Below are positions 7,814 through 15,606 of a DNA stretch of 40,230 bases, one piece after another; position 1 is the stretch's first letter; each line of letters opens with the position of its first letter. The stretch is from the NCBI GenBank assembly GCA_910576845.1, contig CAJTJA010000016.1, forward strand, positions 1-40,230, written 5' to 3'. A model generated the notes under the pieces. It did no database searches, was not told the origin of the DNA, and was given only the letters and a program-made list of their open reading frames with translations. Source of the stretch: an uncultured Oscillibacter sp. (GTDB lineage Bacteria > Bacillota > Clostridia > Oscillospirales > Oscillospiraceae). Both the position numbers and the translations under genes were made by a program.

Positions 7814-8242
7814 TTACTCCTCGTCTCCGGCTTCGTCCTCATCCAGGCTCTCTAAATCGAACTCCAGCTTCTCGCCGCAGTTAGGGCAGATGACCTCGCC
7901 GTCCTCCAGGACAGACTCGTCGAAATAAATTGTCTCCTCACAGGTGGGGCAGGTGGTGGCGTAGCAGTCTTCGTCTTCCCCCAGATCGTCCAGCTCATAC
8001 CCGCCGTCCTGATCCTCATCTTCGCCGAAGAGCAGGTCCTCCACATCCTCCAGATCGTCGCTGACAGCATCCAAGCCGTCGCCCAGCTCTTCCTGAGTGT
8101 CCTGTATATCGGCCAGCTCCAGAGCGATGTCTTCCAGCACATCGATGATGGCGGCCAGGAGCTTGCCCTGCTTCTTTTCGGTATCCAGCTCCATGCCTTC
8201 GGCAAGGCCTTTCAGATACGCAACCTTCTCGGTGATTTCCAT
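7814..8242 (-). CDS. CD1247-type protein with C-terminal zinc ribbon
   Basis: A 142-residue acidic protein. Residues 1-60 form a helical, coiled-coil-like domain (MEITEKVAYLKGLAEGMEL) matching the CD1247 N-terminal domain seen in Clostridia. A long Asp/Glu linker follows, then a rubredoxin-like zinc ribbon with CPTC (98-101) and CPNC (119-122). The ATG at 8242 is preceded by AAGGAGG at 9 nt; the frame extends upstream without a better start. It lies 79 bp downstream of efp, an arrangement I recall as common in Clostridia, which hints at a translation-related role. No biochemical function is known to me. Confidence 0.8.
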   Translation of the reverse strand: MEITEKVAYLKGLAEGMELDTEKKQGKLLAAIIDVLEDIALELADIQDTQEELGDGLDAVSDDLEDVEDLLFGEDEDQDGGYELDDLGEDEDCYATTCPTCEETIYFDESVLEDGEVICPNCGEKLEFDLESLDEDEAGDEE

Positions 8243-8321
8243 AGTCGATAACCTCCTTATCATGAAACGTAGAGTTTTGGGGAATCCAAAGGGGGGATTG
8301 CATCCCCCCTTTCAAATATGG

Positions 8322-8891
8322 TTACTCCTTGCAGCGGCCGAGATATTCTCCGGTCCGGGTATCCACCTGAATCTTTTCACCCTCGTTGATGAAGAGGGGC
8401 ACCTGAATCACGGCGCCGGTCTCCAAGGTGGCCTTCTTGGTTACGTTGGTAGCGGTGTCGCCCTTTACGCCGGGCTCGGTTTCCGTGACTTCCAGGTCCA
8501 TAAAGTTGGGAACTTCCACCGTAAACACACTGCCCTTATAGCTCACCAGCTTGCAGACGGTATTTTCCTTGACAAACTTAAAACCGTCGCCCAGAACCTC
8601 CCGGTTCAGGGGAGACATATCATAAGTTTCAGGGTCCATAAAGTAGTAAAGGTCGCCGTCGTTATAGCTGTACTCAGCGTCTCTCCGTTCTACGCTGGCC
8701 TGCTCAAATTTCGCGGTGGGGTTAAAAGATTCCTCGCGAATGGCGCCGGTAATCACATTCTTATACTTGGTGCGCACAAAAGCGGCGCCCTTTCCGGGTT
8801 TCACATGCTGGAAATCCACCACCAGCATGGGTTTTCCTTCCATCTCGAAGATCATACCCTTCCGAAAATCGCCGGCAGAAATTGTTGGCAT
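8322..8891 (-). CDS. efp: Elongation factor P
   Basis: EF-P binds between the ribosomal P and E sites and relieves stalling at consecutive prolines. The 189-residue protein shows the three-domain layout: KOW-like domain I with the tip loop HVKPGKGAAFVRTKYKN, an OB domain II and an OB domain III ending in IQVDTRTGEYLGR. The tip residue aligned with the modified lysine is Lys34 (PGKGAA), a site that is post-translationally modified in many bacteria; the modification used here is unknown. A consensus sigma-A promoter lies upstream and the CD1247-type gene downstream, so the two probably form an operon ending at 7771. Confidence 0.96.
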   Translation of the reverse strand: MPTISAGDFRKGMIFEMEGKPMLVVDFQHVKPGKGAAFVRTKYKNVITGAIREESFNPTAKFEQASVERRDAEYSYNDGDLYYFMDPETYDMSPLNREVLGDGFKFVKENTVCKLVSYKGSVFTVEVPNFMDLEVTETEPGVKGDTATNVTKKATLETGAVIQVPLFINEGEKIQVDTRTGEYLGRCKE

Positions 8892-8983
8892 AGCAGTATC
8901 CTCCTCACAAAATCTTCATCTGAGAAAACGACCTGCGGAAGGACATTTTCTCTCTTTTCATGGATCATAACAAAGCCTAAGTT

Positions 8984-9012
8984 ATTTTATCCCATCCAAG
9001 CCGCTATTGCAA
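8984..9012 (-). promoter_or_regulatory. Sigma-A promoter of efp
   Basis: On the minus strand TTGCAA (9012-9007) and TAAAAT (8989-8984) are 17 bp apart, about 90 bp upstream of the efp start. Confidence 0.75.
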
Positions 9013-9037
9013 GTATTTTTCCGCCAATTGGGCAATG

Positions 9038-9553
9038 TCATCCAAAAATATTTTGGCTCCGTCTCCGGCAGACCGCCTTAAAGGGGGCCTGGAGAGCGTG
9101 AAGCACCTTTTGCCAAGGCGTGACTGCCCCGCCCAGAGGCTCTACTATGAAAGCCGGAATGCCGGCCCGGTTAGCTGCCAGCATATCCGTCAGCAGCTTA
9201 TCTCCCAGCATGGCGGTGCAGCCGCGATCCGCCCCTGCCCGGGCCATGGCGGACTTCAGGCCGCGGATGGAGGGCTTGCCGGCGTGACCCTGGTAGGGAA
9301 TCTTCAGGTCTTCGCAGAATTCCGCCACACGGGCGCTGGAGCGGTTGTTGGAAACAATCATCACCTGAATGCCCGCCGCTTTCAGCGCGCTGATCCATTT
9401 TCGAAGGGCAGGGTCCGGGCGGCGGACAGATTTGGGGGCCAGAGTGTAATCCAGGTCGCTCAGGAGCAGCGTTATTCCTTCGCGGCGGAGCAGCTCCGGC
9501 GTGATCTCATGATAGCTTTCAAACAGACGGCTGGGAATCAGGGAAAAGGGCAT
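9038..9553 (-). CDS. YqeG family HAD phosphatase
   Basis: A 171-residue HAD-superfamily (IIIA) phosphatase of the YqeG/PGP-like group. Motif I is SDLDYTLAP (nucleophile Asp33, Asp35), motif II is VSNN around residue 84, a Lys appears in HAGKPS and the acidic motif appears as MLGDKLLTD, with C-terminal VEPLGG typical of the group. Substrate in bacteria is uncertain; mitochondrial and cyanobacterial relatives dephosphorylate phosphatidylglycerophosphate. The ATG at 9553 has AGGAGG at 9 nt; the upstream in-frame extension covers the promoter and is rejected. It is divergently oriented to the GH18-like gene. Confidence 0.9.
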   Translation of the reverse strand: MPFSLIPSRLFESYHEITPELLRREGITLLLSDLDYTLAPKSVRRPDPALRKWISALKAAGIQVMIVSNNRSSARVAEFCEDLKIPYQGHAGKPSIRGLKSAMARAGADRGCTAMLGDKLLTDMLAANRAGIPAFIVEPLGGAVTPWQKVLHALQAPFKAVCRRRSQNIFG

Positions 9554-9596
9554 AGGCGGCGTCCTCCTCGCATAAGGTTGTTTTAAAACCGGTTTC

Positions 9597-9625
9597 AGTA
9601 TATCAGTTTTGAAACCTCGGCGCAA
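9597..9625 (-). promoter_or_regulatory. Sigma-A promoter of yqeG with flanking dyad
   Basis: Minus-strand TTGCGC (9625-9620), 17-bp spacer, TATACT (9602-9597). A dyad GGTTTC (9591-9596) / GAAACC (9611-9616) brackets the -10 box and could be an operator; this last point is a guess. Confidence 0.7.
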
Positions 9626-9638
9626 GGGGGAGAGAACT

Positions 9639-10430
9639 TTGCAGATATACCTGGCCGTGACGCCGGAGGCGTCTCAGGAGGCACAGAAATATTGCCGGAA
9701 TTTGGCCCACGTGGCATATCGCATCGGACCCGGGTCGGCACTGCTGCGGCAGAGTCTTTTGCTTCAGACAAAAGGCGGCCTTTTATCCGTCAGCGATCAT
9801 GACGCCCCTTTTATTGACAGCCCGGAGGGCCTTCGTGACGCAGTGCTGCGGGAGTGCGGACGGCGGAACTATGGCGGGGTGCTGCTGGATTTTGAGGAGG
9901 CTTCCCGGAGAGACCGGGCAGCCTTTGTGATGTCGCTGGCTCCGGCCCTGTCCGCTTCCCGGCGAACACTCTACCTCCCTGAGAGTTATGCGGGGGCTGC
10001 CCCCGGCGGGGTGGTTCTGCTCTGCACCGCTGTTTCCGGCGGCAGCTTCTCCCAATATCTTCAAGAAGCCGTCACCCAGGCCGGTGGAGCCGGCCGTCTG
10101 GCTCTGGATGTGCAGCGGCTGCGGATGGATTTCCGCCTTCCGGCCAGATCCGGGGAGGGAGACCCCCTCAGTGAAGAGGCATTGAGCCGGTTGATGGAGC
10201 GGGAAGCTCCAGCCGTCTTTTTTTCACAAGACCTCTGTGCCCGGTATTTCACTTACAGCCAGGATGGAGAAGCCCATTTTGTCCTTTTCGACGATGCGGA
10301 TACCTTGAACCAGAAACTTCGCCTGGGGGCCGGGCTGGGATTCTCCGCTGCATTTTTCATGTGGCCGGAAATCCGGGATGTGGCCCCGAGGCTCTTTGCC
10401 GCCTGGAGGGGTGGAAAAAAGACGCCTTGA
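9639..10430 (+). CDS. GH18-like TIM-barrel protein, possible glycosidase
   Basis: A 263-residue protein without a signal peptide. The succession of short beta strands (IYLAVTPE, LLSVSDHD, GGVLLDFEEAS, TLYLPESY, VVLLCTAVS, AVFFSQD) and the ending 'FVLFDDADTLNQKLRLGAGLGFSA...FFMWPE' resemble glycoside hydrolase family 18 barrels. The GH18 signature DxxDxDxE is reduced to GGVLLDFE: the last Asp (84) and catalytic Glu (86) remain, while the first two acidic residues are replaced. So it may be an active spore or cell-wall type glycosidase or a degenerate relative. The TTG at 9639 lies 8 nt after AAGGGGG; an upstream TTG at 9609 lacks an RBS. The family call is inference from pattern alone. Confidence 0.65.
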   Translation: MQIYLAVTPEASQEAQKYCRNLAHVAYRIGPGSALLRQSLLLQTKGGLLSVSDHDAPFIDSPEGLRDAVLRECGRRNYGGVLLDFEEASRRDRAAFVMSLAPALSASRRTLYLPESYAGAAPGGVVLLCTAVSGGSFSQYLQEAVTQAGGAGRLALDVQRLRMDFRLPARSGEGDPLSEEALSRLMEREAPAVFFSQDLCARYFTYSQDGEAHFVLFDDADTLNQKLRLGAGLGFSAAFFMWPEIRDVAPRLFAAWRGGKKTP

Positions 10431-10589
10431 GAAAAACGAGCCGTTTTGAAGCCAAAAAATCAAGACAGTGCCGTCAATAAGCAAGGAGACAAACGGCAAC
10501 CCAAGGGATTTGGACAGCGGCAGTGAAGGCAGCGGCATTTTTCGCATGGCGAACCGCAGTATCACGCCGCAAGGGCGTAATCCGCTATG
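10431..10589. other. Intergenic region, no gene seen
   Basis: Between the GH18-like gene and the transposase remnant no open frame with an RBS is visible. It may include sequence from the lost end of the insertion element; no terminal inverted repeat could be recognised. Confidence 0.35.
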
Positions 10590-11005
10590 CGCCGGAAGTG
10601 ATAAAGAATCGCACCGGCACACCATGCGCATCCACGGCCAAATGCATCTTGGCGCGTGCCTTTTTTGCGTGGTCCGCCGCCGGATTCCCGCCTCGTGTGC
10701 CGGCGGCGTCAGGGTGTAGTTTGACATGGCTGGCGCCGGTTATCAGCCTCTCAAAGTCTGCGTAGTCTACCGGGGCTTCCAAAATCTTTTCTGCCCTTGT
10801 CACGCCGCCGGCAGAACCGGCGGCATACATTCCTTCCAGTTTCCATATACTTCCGGCGAGTTCCGCCAAAGGCGCTCCGGTGCGCAGAATTCAAAGCGCA
10901 CCTTTGATAAACTGCCGGGTATTAGGACGTTGCCGTCCCCTTTTCGCCGGTGACATACGGCCGGATTTTCTCCCATGCTCTGCCGCTTCTGTCATGCCAG
11001 TACGT
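10590..11005 (-). pseudogene. Decayed IS5-type (IS427-like) transposase
   Basis: Read on the minus strand the fragments follow the order of an IS5-family DDE transposase. AWEKIRPYVTGEKG comes first, then after a frame change RPNTRQFIKGAL, then an in-frame TGA at 10891-10893 where relatives carry Trp, then ILRTGAPLAELAGSIWKLE. A later stretch reads HVKLHPDAAGTRGGN and MHLAVDAHGVPVRFFITSG, which carries the conserved Asp of the 'LAVDAHG' strand. The frame ends directly after that strand, so the C-terminal catalytic Glu region is missing. At least one frameshift, one nonsense codon and a 3' truncation make it inactive. I found no clear terminal repeats or target duplication. Confidence 0.75.
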
Positions 11006-11045
11006 TCCTCCGCCCGGAATCTTTCCATCAGCCGCACCGCGAACG

Positions 11046-11073
11046 AAGCCGCCGTGGAGAGCCACGGCGGCTT
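11046..11073 (-). terminator. Terminator-like hairpin after the amidohydrolase gene
   Basis: AAGCCGCCGTGG (11046-11057) pairs perfectly with CCACGGCGGCTT (11062-11073) around AGAG. The U-tract on the minus strand is weak (TTCGTTC). Confidence 0.6.
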
Positions 11074-11125
11074 TGTCTGAGATCGAATCTGCTTGCCGGA
11101 AAACCTCATCCAGCTGAAGGGGCGG

Positions 11126-12568
11126 TCAATCGGCAACCGTGGGCACAGCGTCCGCTGGAATGGGGCAGGTGTAACCTGACGCGGTTTGCCTTTCAAATTC
11201 CGCCTTTGCCGCATCCAGCAGGGCAGGATTCTCCAGCAGATCGATGGCCGCGGCGGCCAGAACCTTCCCTGCGTGAAGCGCTGCCCGGCGGCCAATGTCC
11301 GTGCGGCCAATGGAGACATTCTGCCAGCTGTGGCCCGGAGCGCCGTTGGGCCAGGCAGCGGCGTGAATCTGCCCGGTGGGGGTCTGCCAGCTGACATCGC
11401 CCACGTCAGTAGAGCCGGGATTAAACGCGTCCCTCTGATATAAAGGAAGGAGAAAATCATTCATGGCATGCCCATTAGCCTCTCGCAGGGCCTGAACCTG
11501 CTCCGCCACAGTTCCGTCGTTTTCTGCGCCGATACCGGGCAGCCGGCCGCTGCCGGGATAAGTTTCCGCCAGCGCGTCGGCCCAGGCGTGTTCCTCCGCC
11601 GTGTGGACAGGGACTCCCAAAGTCTCAAAATTTCGATAGAGCACGGATTCCAGCGTGTGATTGGGTACGGTGTCGGCCAGGCCGTCAATAAATTTCTTTT
11701 CAACAGTGGTGCCGGTCATCAGAGCCGCTCCCTGGGCGATTTTATCCACCCGCTCCTGGAGCTCCACAGCTTCCGCCACGCGGTTGGAGCGGACCATGTA
11801 CAGCACGGAGGCCCTGGGCTGCACCACATTGGGGCTCCGCCCGCCGGCGTCGGTGATGGCATAGTGGATGCGGGCGCGGCTGCTCATGTGCTCCCGAAGA
11901 AACTGCACGCCAATGTTCATCAGTTCCACTGCGTCCAGCGCGCTGCGCCCCCGCTCCGGGTCGCCGGCGGCGTGAGCGGCGACGCCGGTGAAGAGATACT
12001 GCGTTTGAATACAGGAATTGCTGGAGCCGGTGACTACTTCGTTGGCGTCATCCGGGTGCCAGGTAAGGGCGGCGTCCAGGCTTCGCCAGAGATTTTCCCG
12101 GGCCATAAAAGCCTTGGCCGCACCGCCCTCCTCGCCGGGGCAGCCGTAGAGAATGACGGTGCCGGAGCGTTTCGTTTGCTCGAGGTAGTTTTTTACGCCG
12201 AGAGCGGCAGCCAAGGCTCCGGCTCCCAGCAGATTGTGACCGCAGCCATGGCCGCAGCCATTGGGAATATGCTCTCTGCGCTCCAGAATTCCGCCCTCTT
12301 GGGAGAGGCTGGAGAGGGCGTCGTATTCGGCGAGGATACCGATCATGGGCCTGCCCTTGCCGTAGGCTGCGGAAAAGGCGGTTGGAATGTTGCAGATGCC
12401 TTTTTCAACAGTGAATCCCTCTTTTTCCAATACCTTGCAGTAATGCGCGGCGGATTTTTCCTCTTGAAGGGAGAGCTCCGCGTATTCCCAGATCGCGTCG
12501 GAGACGCTATAAACAAGATCTGCCTTAGCTTCAATGGCGGCAATGGCCGCCTGTTTGCTCTGTTCCAT
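11126..12568 (-). CDS. M20-family amidohydrolase, AbgB-like
   Basis: A 480-residue metallopeptidase-like amidohydrolase closest in layout to AbgB, the B subunit of p-aminobenzoyl-glutamate hydrolase, which cleaves amide-linked amino acid conjugates. The metal-binding motif NGCGHGCGHN (His107, His111) is followed by CPGEEGG (general-base Glu around 146-147) and TWHPDD; the lid domain carries HAAGDPERGRSALDAVELMN. The length matches AbgB (about 480 aa). The ATG at 12568 has AGGAGG at 9 nt. No AbgA partner lies nearby; the neighbour upstream is an amino acid ABC transporter, so a role in salvaging amino acid conjugates is plausible but inferred. Confidence 0.85.
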   Translation of the reverse strand: MEQSKQAAIAAIEAKADLVYSVSDAIWEYAELSLQEEKSAAHYCKVLEKEGFTVEKGICNIPTAFSAAYGKGRPMIGILAEYDALSSLSQEGGILERREHIPNGCGHGCGHNLLGAGALAAALGVKNYLEQTKRSGTVILYGCPGEEGGAAKAFMARENLWRSLDAALTWHPDDANEVVTGSSNSCIQTQYLFTGVAAHAAGDPERGRSALDAVELMNIGVQFLREHMSSRARIHYAITDAGGRSPNVVQPRASVLYMVRSNRVAEAVELQERVDKIAQGAALMTGTTVEKKFIDGLADTVPNHTLESVLYRNFETLGVPVHTAEEHAWADALAETYPGSGRLPGIGAENDGTVAEQVQALREANGHAMNDFLLPLYQRDAFNPGSTDVGDVSWQTPTGQIHAAAWPNGAPGHSWQNVSIGRTDIGRRAALHAGKVLAAAAIDLLENPALLDAAKAEFERQTASGYTCPIPADAVPTVAD

Positions 12569-12585
12569 CGTTTGCTGCCTCCTAT

Positions 12586-12611
12586 AAAAAAGGCCAAGGA
12601 AAGCCCTTGGC
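12586..12611 (-). terminator. Leader terminator/attenuator in front of the amidohydrolase
   Basis: On the minus strand GCCAAGG (12611-12605) and CCTTGGC (12599-12593) form a hairpin followed at once by CTTTTTT, and the AGGAGG site of the gene begins only a few bases later. Any transcript starting upstream must pass this structure, so it may control expression by attenuation. Confidence 0.6.
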
Positions 12612-12652
12612 AGAGAATAAAAAATTATTTGGCTATGCTGCTGGAAAGATTC

Positions 12653-12820
12653 GGCCTTGTCTGAAAAATGTTTGAAAATTGCCGGAATTCCCAACGGCAA
12701 GAGACTTTTTTAAATCAAGGTAAATTTTCGCAGGCGGGCTACCGCCCGGCAAGAAAATTTAACGCAGAACAGCAGAAAAAGATCCGTCGTTTGGGCGTTT
12801 TGTCATTTTCAAACAAGGCC
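12653..12820. repeat. Interspersed inverted-repeat element, copy A
   Basis: The element begins GGCCTTGTCTGAAAAATG and ends CATTTTCAAACAAGGCC, giving imperfect terminal inverted repeats of about 17 bp over 168 bp. Inside is CCCAACGGCAAGAGAC followed by a T-run; the same core with the same kind of ends occurs at 19071-19224. No open frame is inside. It resembles a MITE or other non-autonomous repeat. Confidence 0.55.
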
Positions 12821-12844
12821 TAAGGGGGAGCGGGCTCCCCCTTA
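12821..12844 (-). terminator. Terminator of the amino acid ABC transporter operon
   Basis: TAAGGGGGAG (12821-12830) pairs with CTCCCCCTTA (12835-12844) around a short CGGG loop, 8 bp after the end of the ATPase gene. The U-rich side on the minus strand is poor. Confidence 0.65.
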
Positions 12845-12851
12845 AAATCTG

Positions 12852-13643
12852 TCATAGTACCTTGCTTAAAAAGTCCTTCAGCCTCGGGTGCTGAGGCCGC
12901 TCAAAGATGTCCTCCGGAGAGCCTTCTTCCAGCAGCAGCCCATCGGCCATGAAGAGAACGCGGCTGCCCACCTCCCGGGCGAAACCCATCTCATGAGTGA
13001 CGACCACCATAGTCATGCCTTCCTGAGCGAGGCCCTTCATCACATCCAACACCTCGCCCACCATCTCTGGATCCAAGGCGGAGGTGGGTTCATCGAAGAG
13101 CATGACCTCCGGCTCCATAGCCAGTGCCCGGACGATGGCGACCCGCTGCTTCTGGCCTCCGGAAAGCTGAATGGGATATGCCCCCGCCCGGTCCTTCAGG
13201 CCTACCCGGTCCAGCAGGGACAGGGCCTTTTTTTCGGCTTCCGCTTTGGACACGCCCTTTACTTTGACCGGGGCCAGAGTCATGTTGTCCAGAATCGTCA
13301 TGTGGGGGAAGAGGTTGAAGTGCTGGAACACCATCCCCATCTTCCGGCGGTGCTCATCAATGTTCACCTTCACGGTGACGGTTCTGCCTGTGGAGTCTTC
13401 CACCTTTTTGTATTTCCTGCTGGTGATATCCACCCCGTCGAAGACAATGGAGCCGCCAGTAGGCTCCTCCAGCAGGTTCAGGCTGCGAAGAAAGGTGCTC
13501 TTGCCGGAGCCGGAGGGACCGATGACCACCATCACATCACCCCGGTTGATGTCCACGGTGACGCCGTCCAGTGCCTTGATGGCCCCCCGATTGTAGTGCT
13601 TCTTTAGGTCCTTAACCTGAATGAGGCTATCTCTTGTCGCCAC
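12852..13643 (-). CDS. Polar amino acid ABC transporter, ATPase subunit
   Basis: Energises amino acid uptake at the inner face of the membrane. The 263-residue protein has Walker A GPSGSGKST, signature LSGGQKQR, Walker B VMLFDEP and switch His in VVTHEMGFA, all typical of GlnQ/HisP-type ATPases. An insertion of about 20 residues (around KYKKVEDSTGRTVTVKVN) precedes the Q-loop VFQHFN, slightly longer than in most relatives. It starts with GTG, which overlaps the end of the permease gene by 17 nt, with AGAGGAGG as RBS. Third gene of the SBP-permease-ATPase operon. Confidence 0.93.
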   Translation of the reverse strand: MATRDSLIQVKDLKKHYNRGAIKALDGVTVDINRGDVMVVIGPSGSGKSTFLRSLNLLEEPTGGSIVFDGVDITSRKYKKVEDSTGRTVTVKVNIDEHRRKMGMVFQHFNLFPHMTILDNMTLAPVKVKGVSKAEAEKKALSLLDRVGLKDRAGAYPIQLSGGQKQRVAIVRALAMEPEVMLFDEPTSALDPEMVGEVLDVMKGLAQEGMTMVVVTHEMGFAREVGSRVLFMADGLLLEEGSPEDIFERPQHPRLKDFLSKVL

Positions 13644-14445
13644 GGCTCATCCTCCTCTCAATATAGGCAATCAGCTTGCTGGTGGGGAAACACAGGCAGA
13701 AGTACAGCCCCGTTGCCACCAAAAGCGGTTCCATGATGATGAAGGTTGCGCCCCGGACAGCGTTGACGGAGGACATGATATCCTGCACACCGATGGTGTA
13801 TGTAATGGCTGACTCCTTAATGATGACCACGAATTCGTTGGCAATGGCAGGGAGGATGTTCTTCAGCGCCTGGGGCAGGATGATGTATCGCAGGGTCTGA
13901 GCCTGCCTGAGGCCCAGGGACCTGGCCGCCTCGCTTTGGCCGCCGTCAATGGACTGGATGCCCGCCCGGATGATTTCGCACAGATATGCTCCGGAGTTCA
14001 TGCCCAAGGCCACTATGCCGGGAACGAAGCGGTCAAATTTAATAAAGCCCAGAATGGTGATCTTGGGCAGTTCCACAATGCTGAACACACCGTAGAAGAT
14101 GATGGCTACCTGCACGATGACAGGGGTGGAGCGGAGGATTTCCACATAGGCAGTGGCAAGGAAGCTCAGGGGATTAAAGCGGCCCAGATGATAGAGGAAG
14201 CCGCTGTCCCGCTTCATCCCGGCGCTGTCCCGCTCAAAGAAGCCAAAGATACCGGGAAACGCATGGGCCAGCCACAGAAAAGGGCGGAAATTGCTCATGC
14301 GCATGATCGCCAGAATCAGGGCCAGAACAAAGCCGATGACCACCGTAAACAGGGACAGCAGCACCGTGACGATCAGGCCCTCCTTAAACATATCCGCATA
14401 GGGCGCGATTTTTGAGAAGTTTTCCAGCTGGATGAAGTTGCCCAT
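13627..14445 (-). CDS. Polar amino acid ABC transporter, permease subunit
   Basis: A 272-residue HisM/GlnP-type membrane permease forming the substrate channel. It shows about five helices and the EAA loop that docks to the ATPase (GGQSEAARSLGLRQAQTLRY). Between the second and third helices it carries a longer soluble loop (about residues 65-95, GFFERDSAGMKRDSGF) than GlnP of enterics. Only one permease gene is present, so a homodimer is expected. The ATG at 14445 has AAAGGAG as RBS. Confidence 0.92.
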   Translation of the reverse strand: MGNFIQLENFSKIAPYADMFKEGLIVTVLLSLFTVVIGFVLALILAIMRMSNFRPFLWLAHAFPGIFGFFERDSAGMKRDSGFLYHLGRFNPLSFLATAYVEILRSTPVIVQVAIIFYGVFSIVELPKITILGFIKFDRFVPGIVALGMNSGAYLCEIIRAGIQSIDGGQSEAARSLGLRQAQTLRYIILPQALKNILPAIANEFVVIIKESAITYTIGVQDIMSSVNAVRGATFIIMEPLLVATGLYFCLCFPTSKLIAYIERRMSRGDKR

Positions 14446-14476
14446 GGGAAGCTCCTTTCTAATGGAATGGAACGGT

Positions 14477-14509
14477 CAATTCCTCCCCGGCCAGGCCGGG
14501 GAGGAATTG
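14477..14509 (-). promoter_or_regulatory. Strong intercistronic hairpin between SBP and permease genes
   Basis: CAATTCCTCCCCGGCC (14477-14492) pairs perfectly with GGCCGGGGAGGAATTG (14494-14509). There is no U-tract on the minus strand. Such hairpins after binding-protein genes commonly stabilise the upstream mRNA so that more binding protein than permease is made. Confidence 0.6.
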
Positions 14510-14527
14510 GGAAAACACACCTGCAGG

Positions 14528-15475
14528 TCAGTCGGCAACAATCTCACCGTCAACCAGACTGGCGGTGGCGCCGCTGGCCAGTTCGTTGGCCTCGGCTACA
14601 AATTGATCCATGCTGCCGTCCTCAATAGCTGCGGCAATGGCCAGGTTCACAGCAGCCAGCAGGGCGGGATTGTCCTTCACAACGCCCACGGCGGAGCCCT
14701 TCACATCATAGGGCACATCCAACGCAATGCAAAGCTCCGGGTAATTCTGAGCATAGCTCTCTGCCACGGCGGTTTCAATATAGGCGCCGTCCATCTTGCC
14801 GGCCAGGAGCTCGGCGATGATGTCGGTGACCTTGCTCAGCTGAATGATGTCGGCGTCAGGACTGTTGGCCTGAGCCAGGTCCACCTGAATGGAACCGGTC
14901 TGGGCGCCGATCTGGTACTCGGCCTTATTAGTGGATTCCAGATCGGGGAAAGTGTCCTTGTTGCTCTGGAGGCAGCAGAAGGACTGGCCGCCCAGATAGT
15001 AAATGTCGGAGAAGTCCATGATGTTCTCACGGGCGGGATCGGGAGAAAGACCGGCCATGCCCAGGTCGGCGGATTTGGTCTGGACCTCCATCAGCACGCC
15101 GTCAAAATCAATGGGGGTGTATACCACCTCCAGGCCCAGGAAGTCGGCAATGTAAGCCGCCAGGGCCACGTCAAAGCCTGCCAGGGTGGGGGTGCCCGCG
15201 TCATCCAGGGCGTAGAATTCATAAGGGGCGAAGTCAGGGCTGGTGGCCACGGTGAGCTTGCCGCCGGCAACGGTCTGGAGCAGGGGCTTGAGTTCATCGA
15301 TGGTCATGCTGGCGTAGTCAGGATCGGTGTCGGCATCGGCACCGGTATCGCCGGTGTTGGCGTCCTGAGCGGCGTCGTTGTTGGGAGTGGAATCGCCGGA
15401 GGGCTTGTCTCCGCCGCAGGCGGCCAGGCTCAGGACCATCGCCAGAGCCAGCAGGAGGGTCAGTAACTTCTTCAT
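14528..15475 (-). CDS. Amino acid ABC transporter substrate-binding lipoprotein
   Basis: A 315-residue extracellular receptor anchored by lipid. The signal peptide MKKLLTLLLALAMVLSLAAC has its lipobox Cys at residue 20, followed by a Gly/Asp/Asn-rich linker to about residue 55. The mature part is a family 3 solute-binding fold: VATSPDFAPYEF, GFDVALAAYIADFLG, then the hinge region LGMAGLSPDPAR. Ligand is probably a polar or basic amino acid or cystine; sequence alone does not settle this. The in-frame extension upstream of the ATG at 15475 is rejected because the signal peptide and the GGAAGA site fix the start. Confidence 0.92.
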   Translation of the reverse strand: MKKLLTLLLALAMVLSLAACGGDKPSGDSTPNNDAAQDANTGDTGADADTDPDYASMTIDELKPLLQTVAGGKLTVATSPDFAPYEFYALDDAGTPTLAGFDVALAAYIADFLGLEVVYTPIDFDGVLMEVQTKSADLGMAGLSPDPARENIMDFSDIYYLGGQSFCCLQSNKDTFPDLESTNKAEYQIGAQTGSIQVDLAQANSPDADIIQLSKVTDIIAELLAGKMDGAYIETAVAESYAQNYPELCIALDVPYDVKGSAVGVVKDNPALLAAVNLAIAAAIEDGSMDQFVAEANELASGATASLVDGEIVAD

Positions 15476-15564
15476 GATGCAATCTTCCTTTTCCAAAATC
15501 TTTGCCCGCGAAGCGGGCGCTGAGAACGAAGGTGTGGGAGGCATTCCTCCCGCAGACTGTGGCT

Positions 15565-15593
15565 ACCTTAGCACGGAGATAAAAATATGTCAA
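15565..15593 (-). promoter_or_regulatory. Sigma-A promoter of the amino acid ABC operon
   Basis: Minus-strand TTGACA (15593-15588) and TAAGGT (15570-15565) with a 17-bp spacer, 90 bp before the SBP start. Confidence 0.75.
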
Positions 15594-15606
15594 TACTTTT
15601 TCAGAG

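Noticed and set aside
11468..12664. 398-codon plus-strand frame opposite the AbgB-like gene
   Set aside because: The minus-strand gene has the complete metal-binding motifs and an RBS; the plus-strand product is low-complexity antisense with no family signal.
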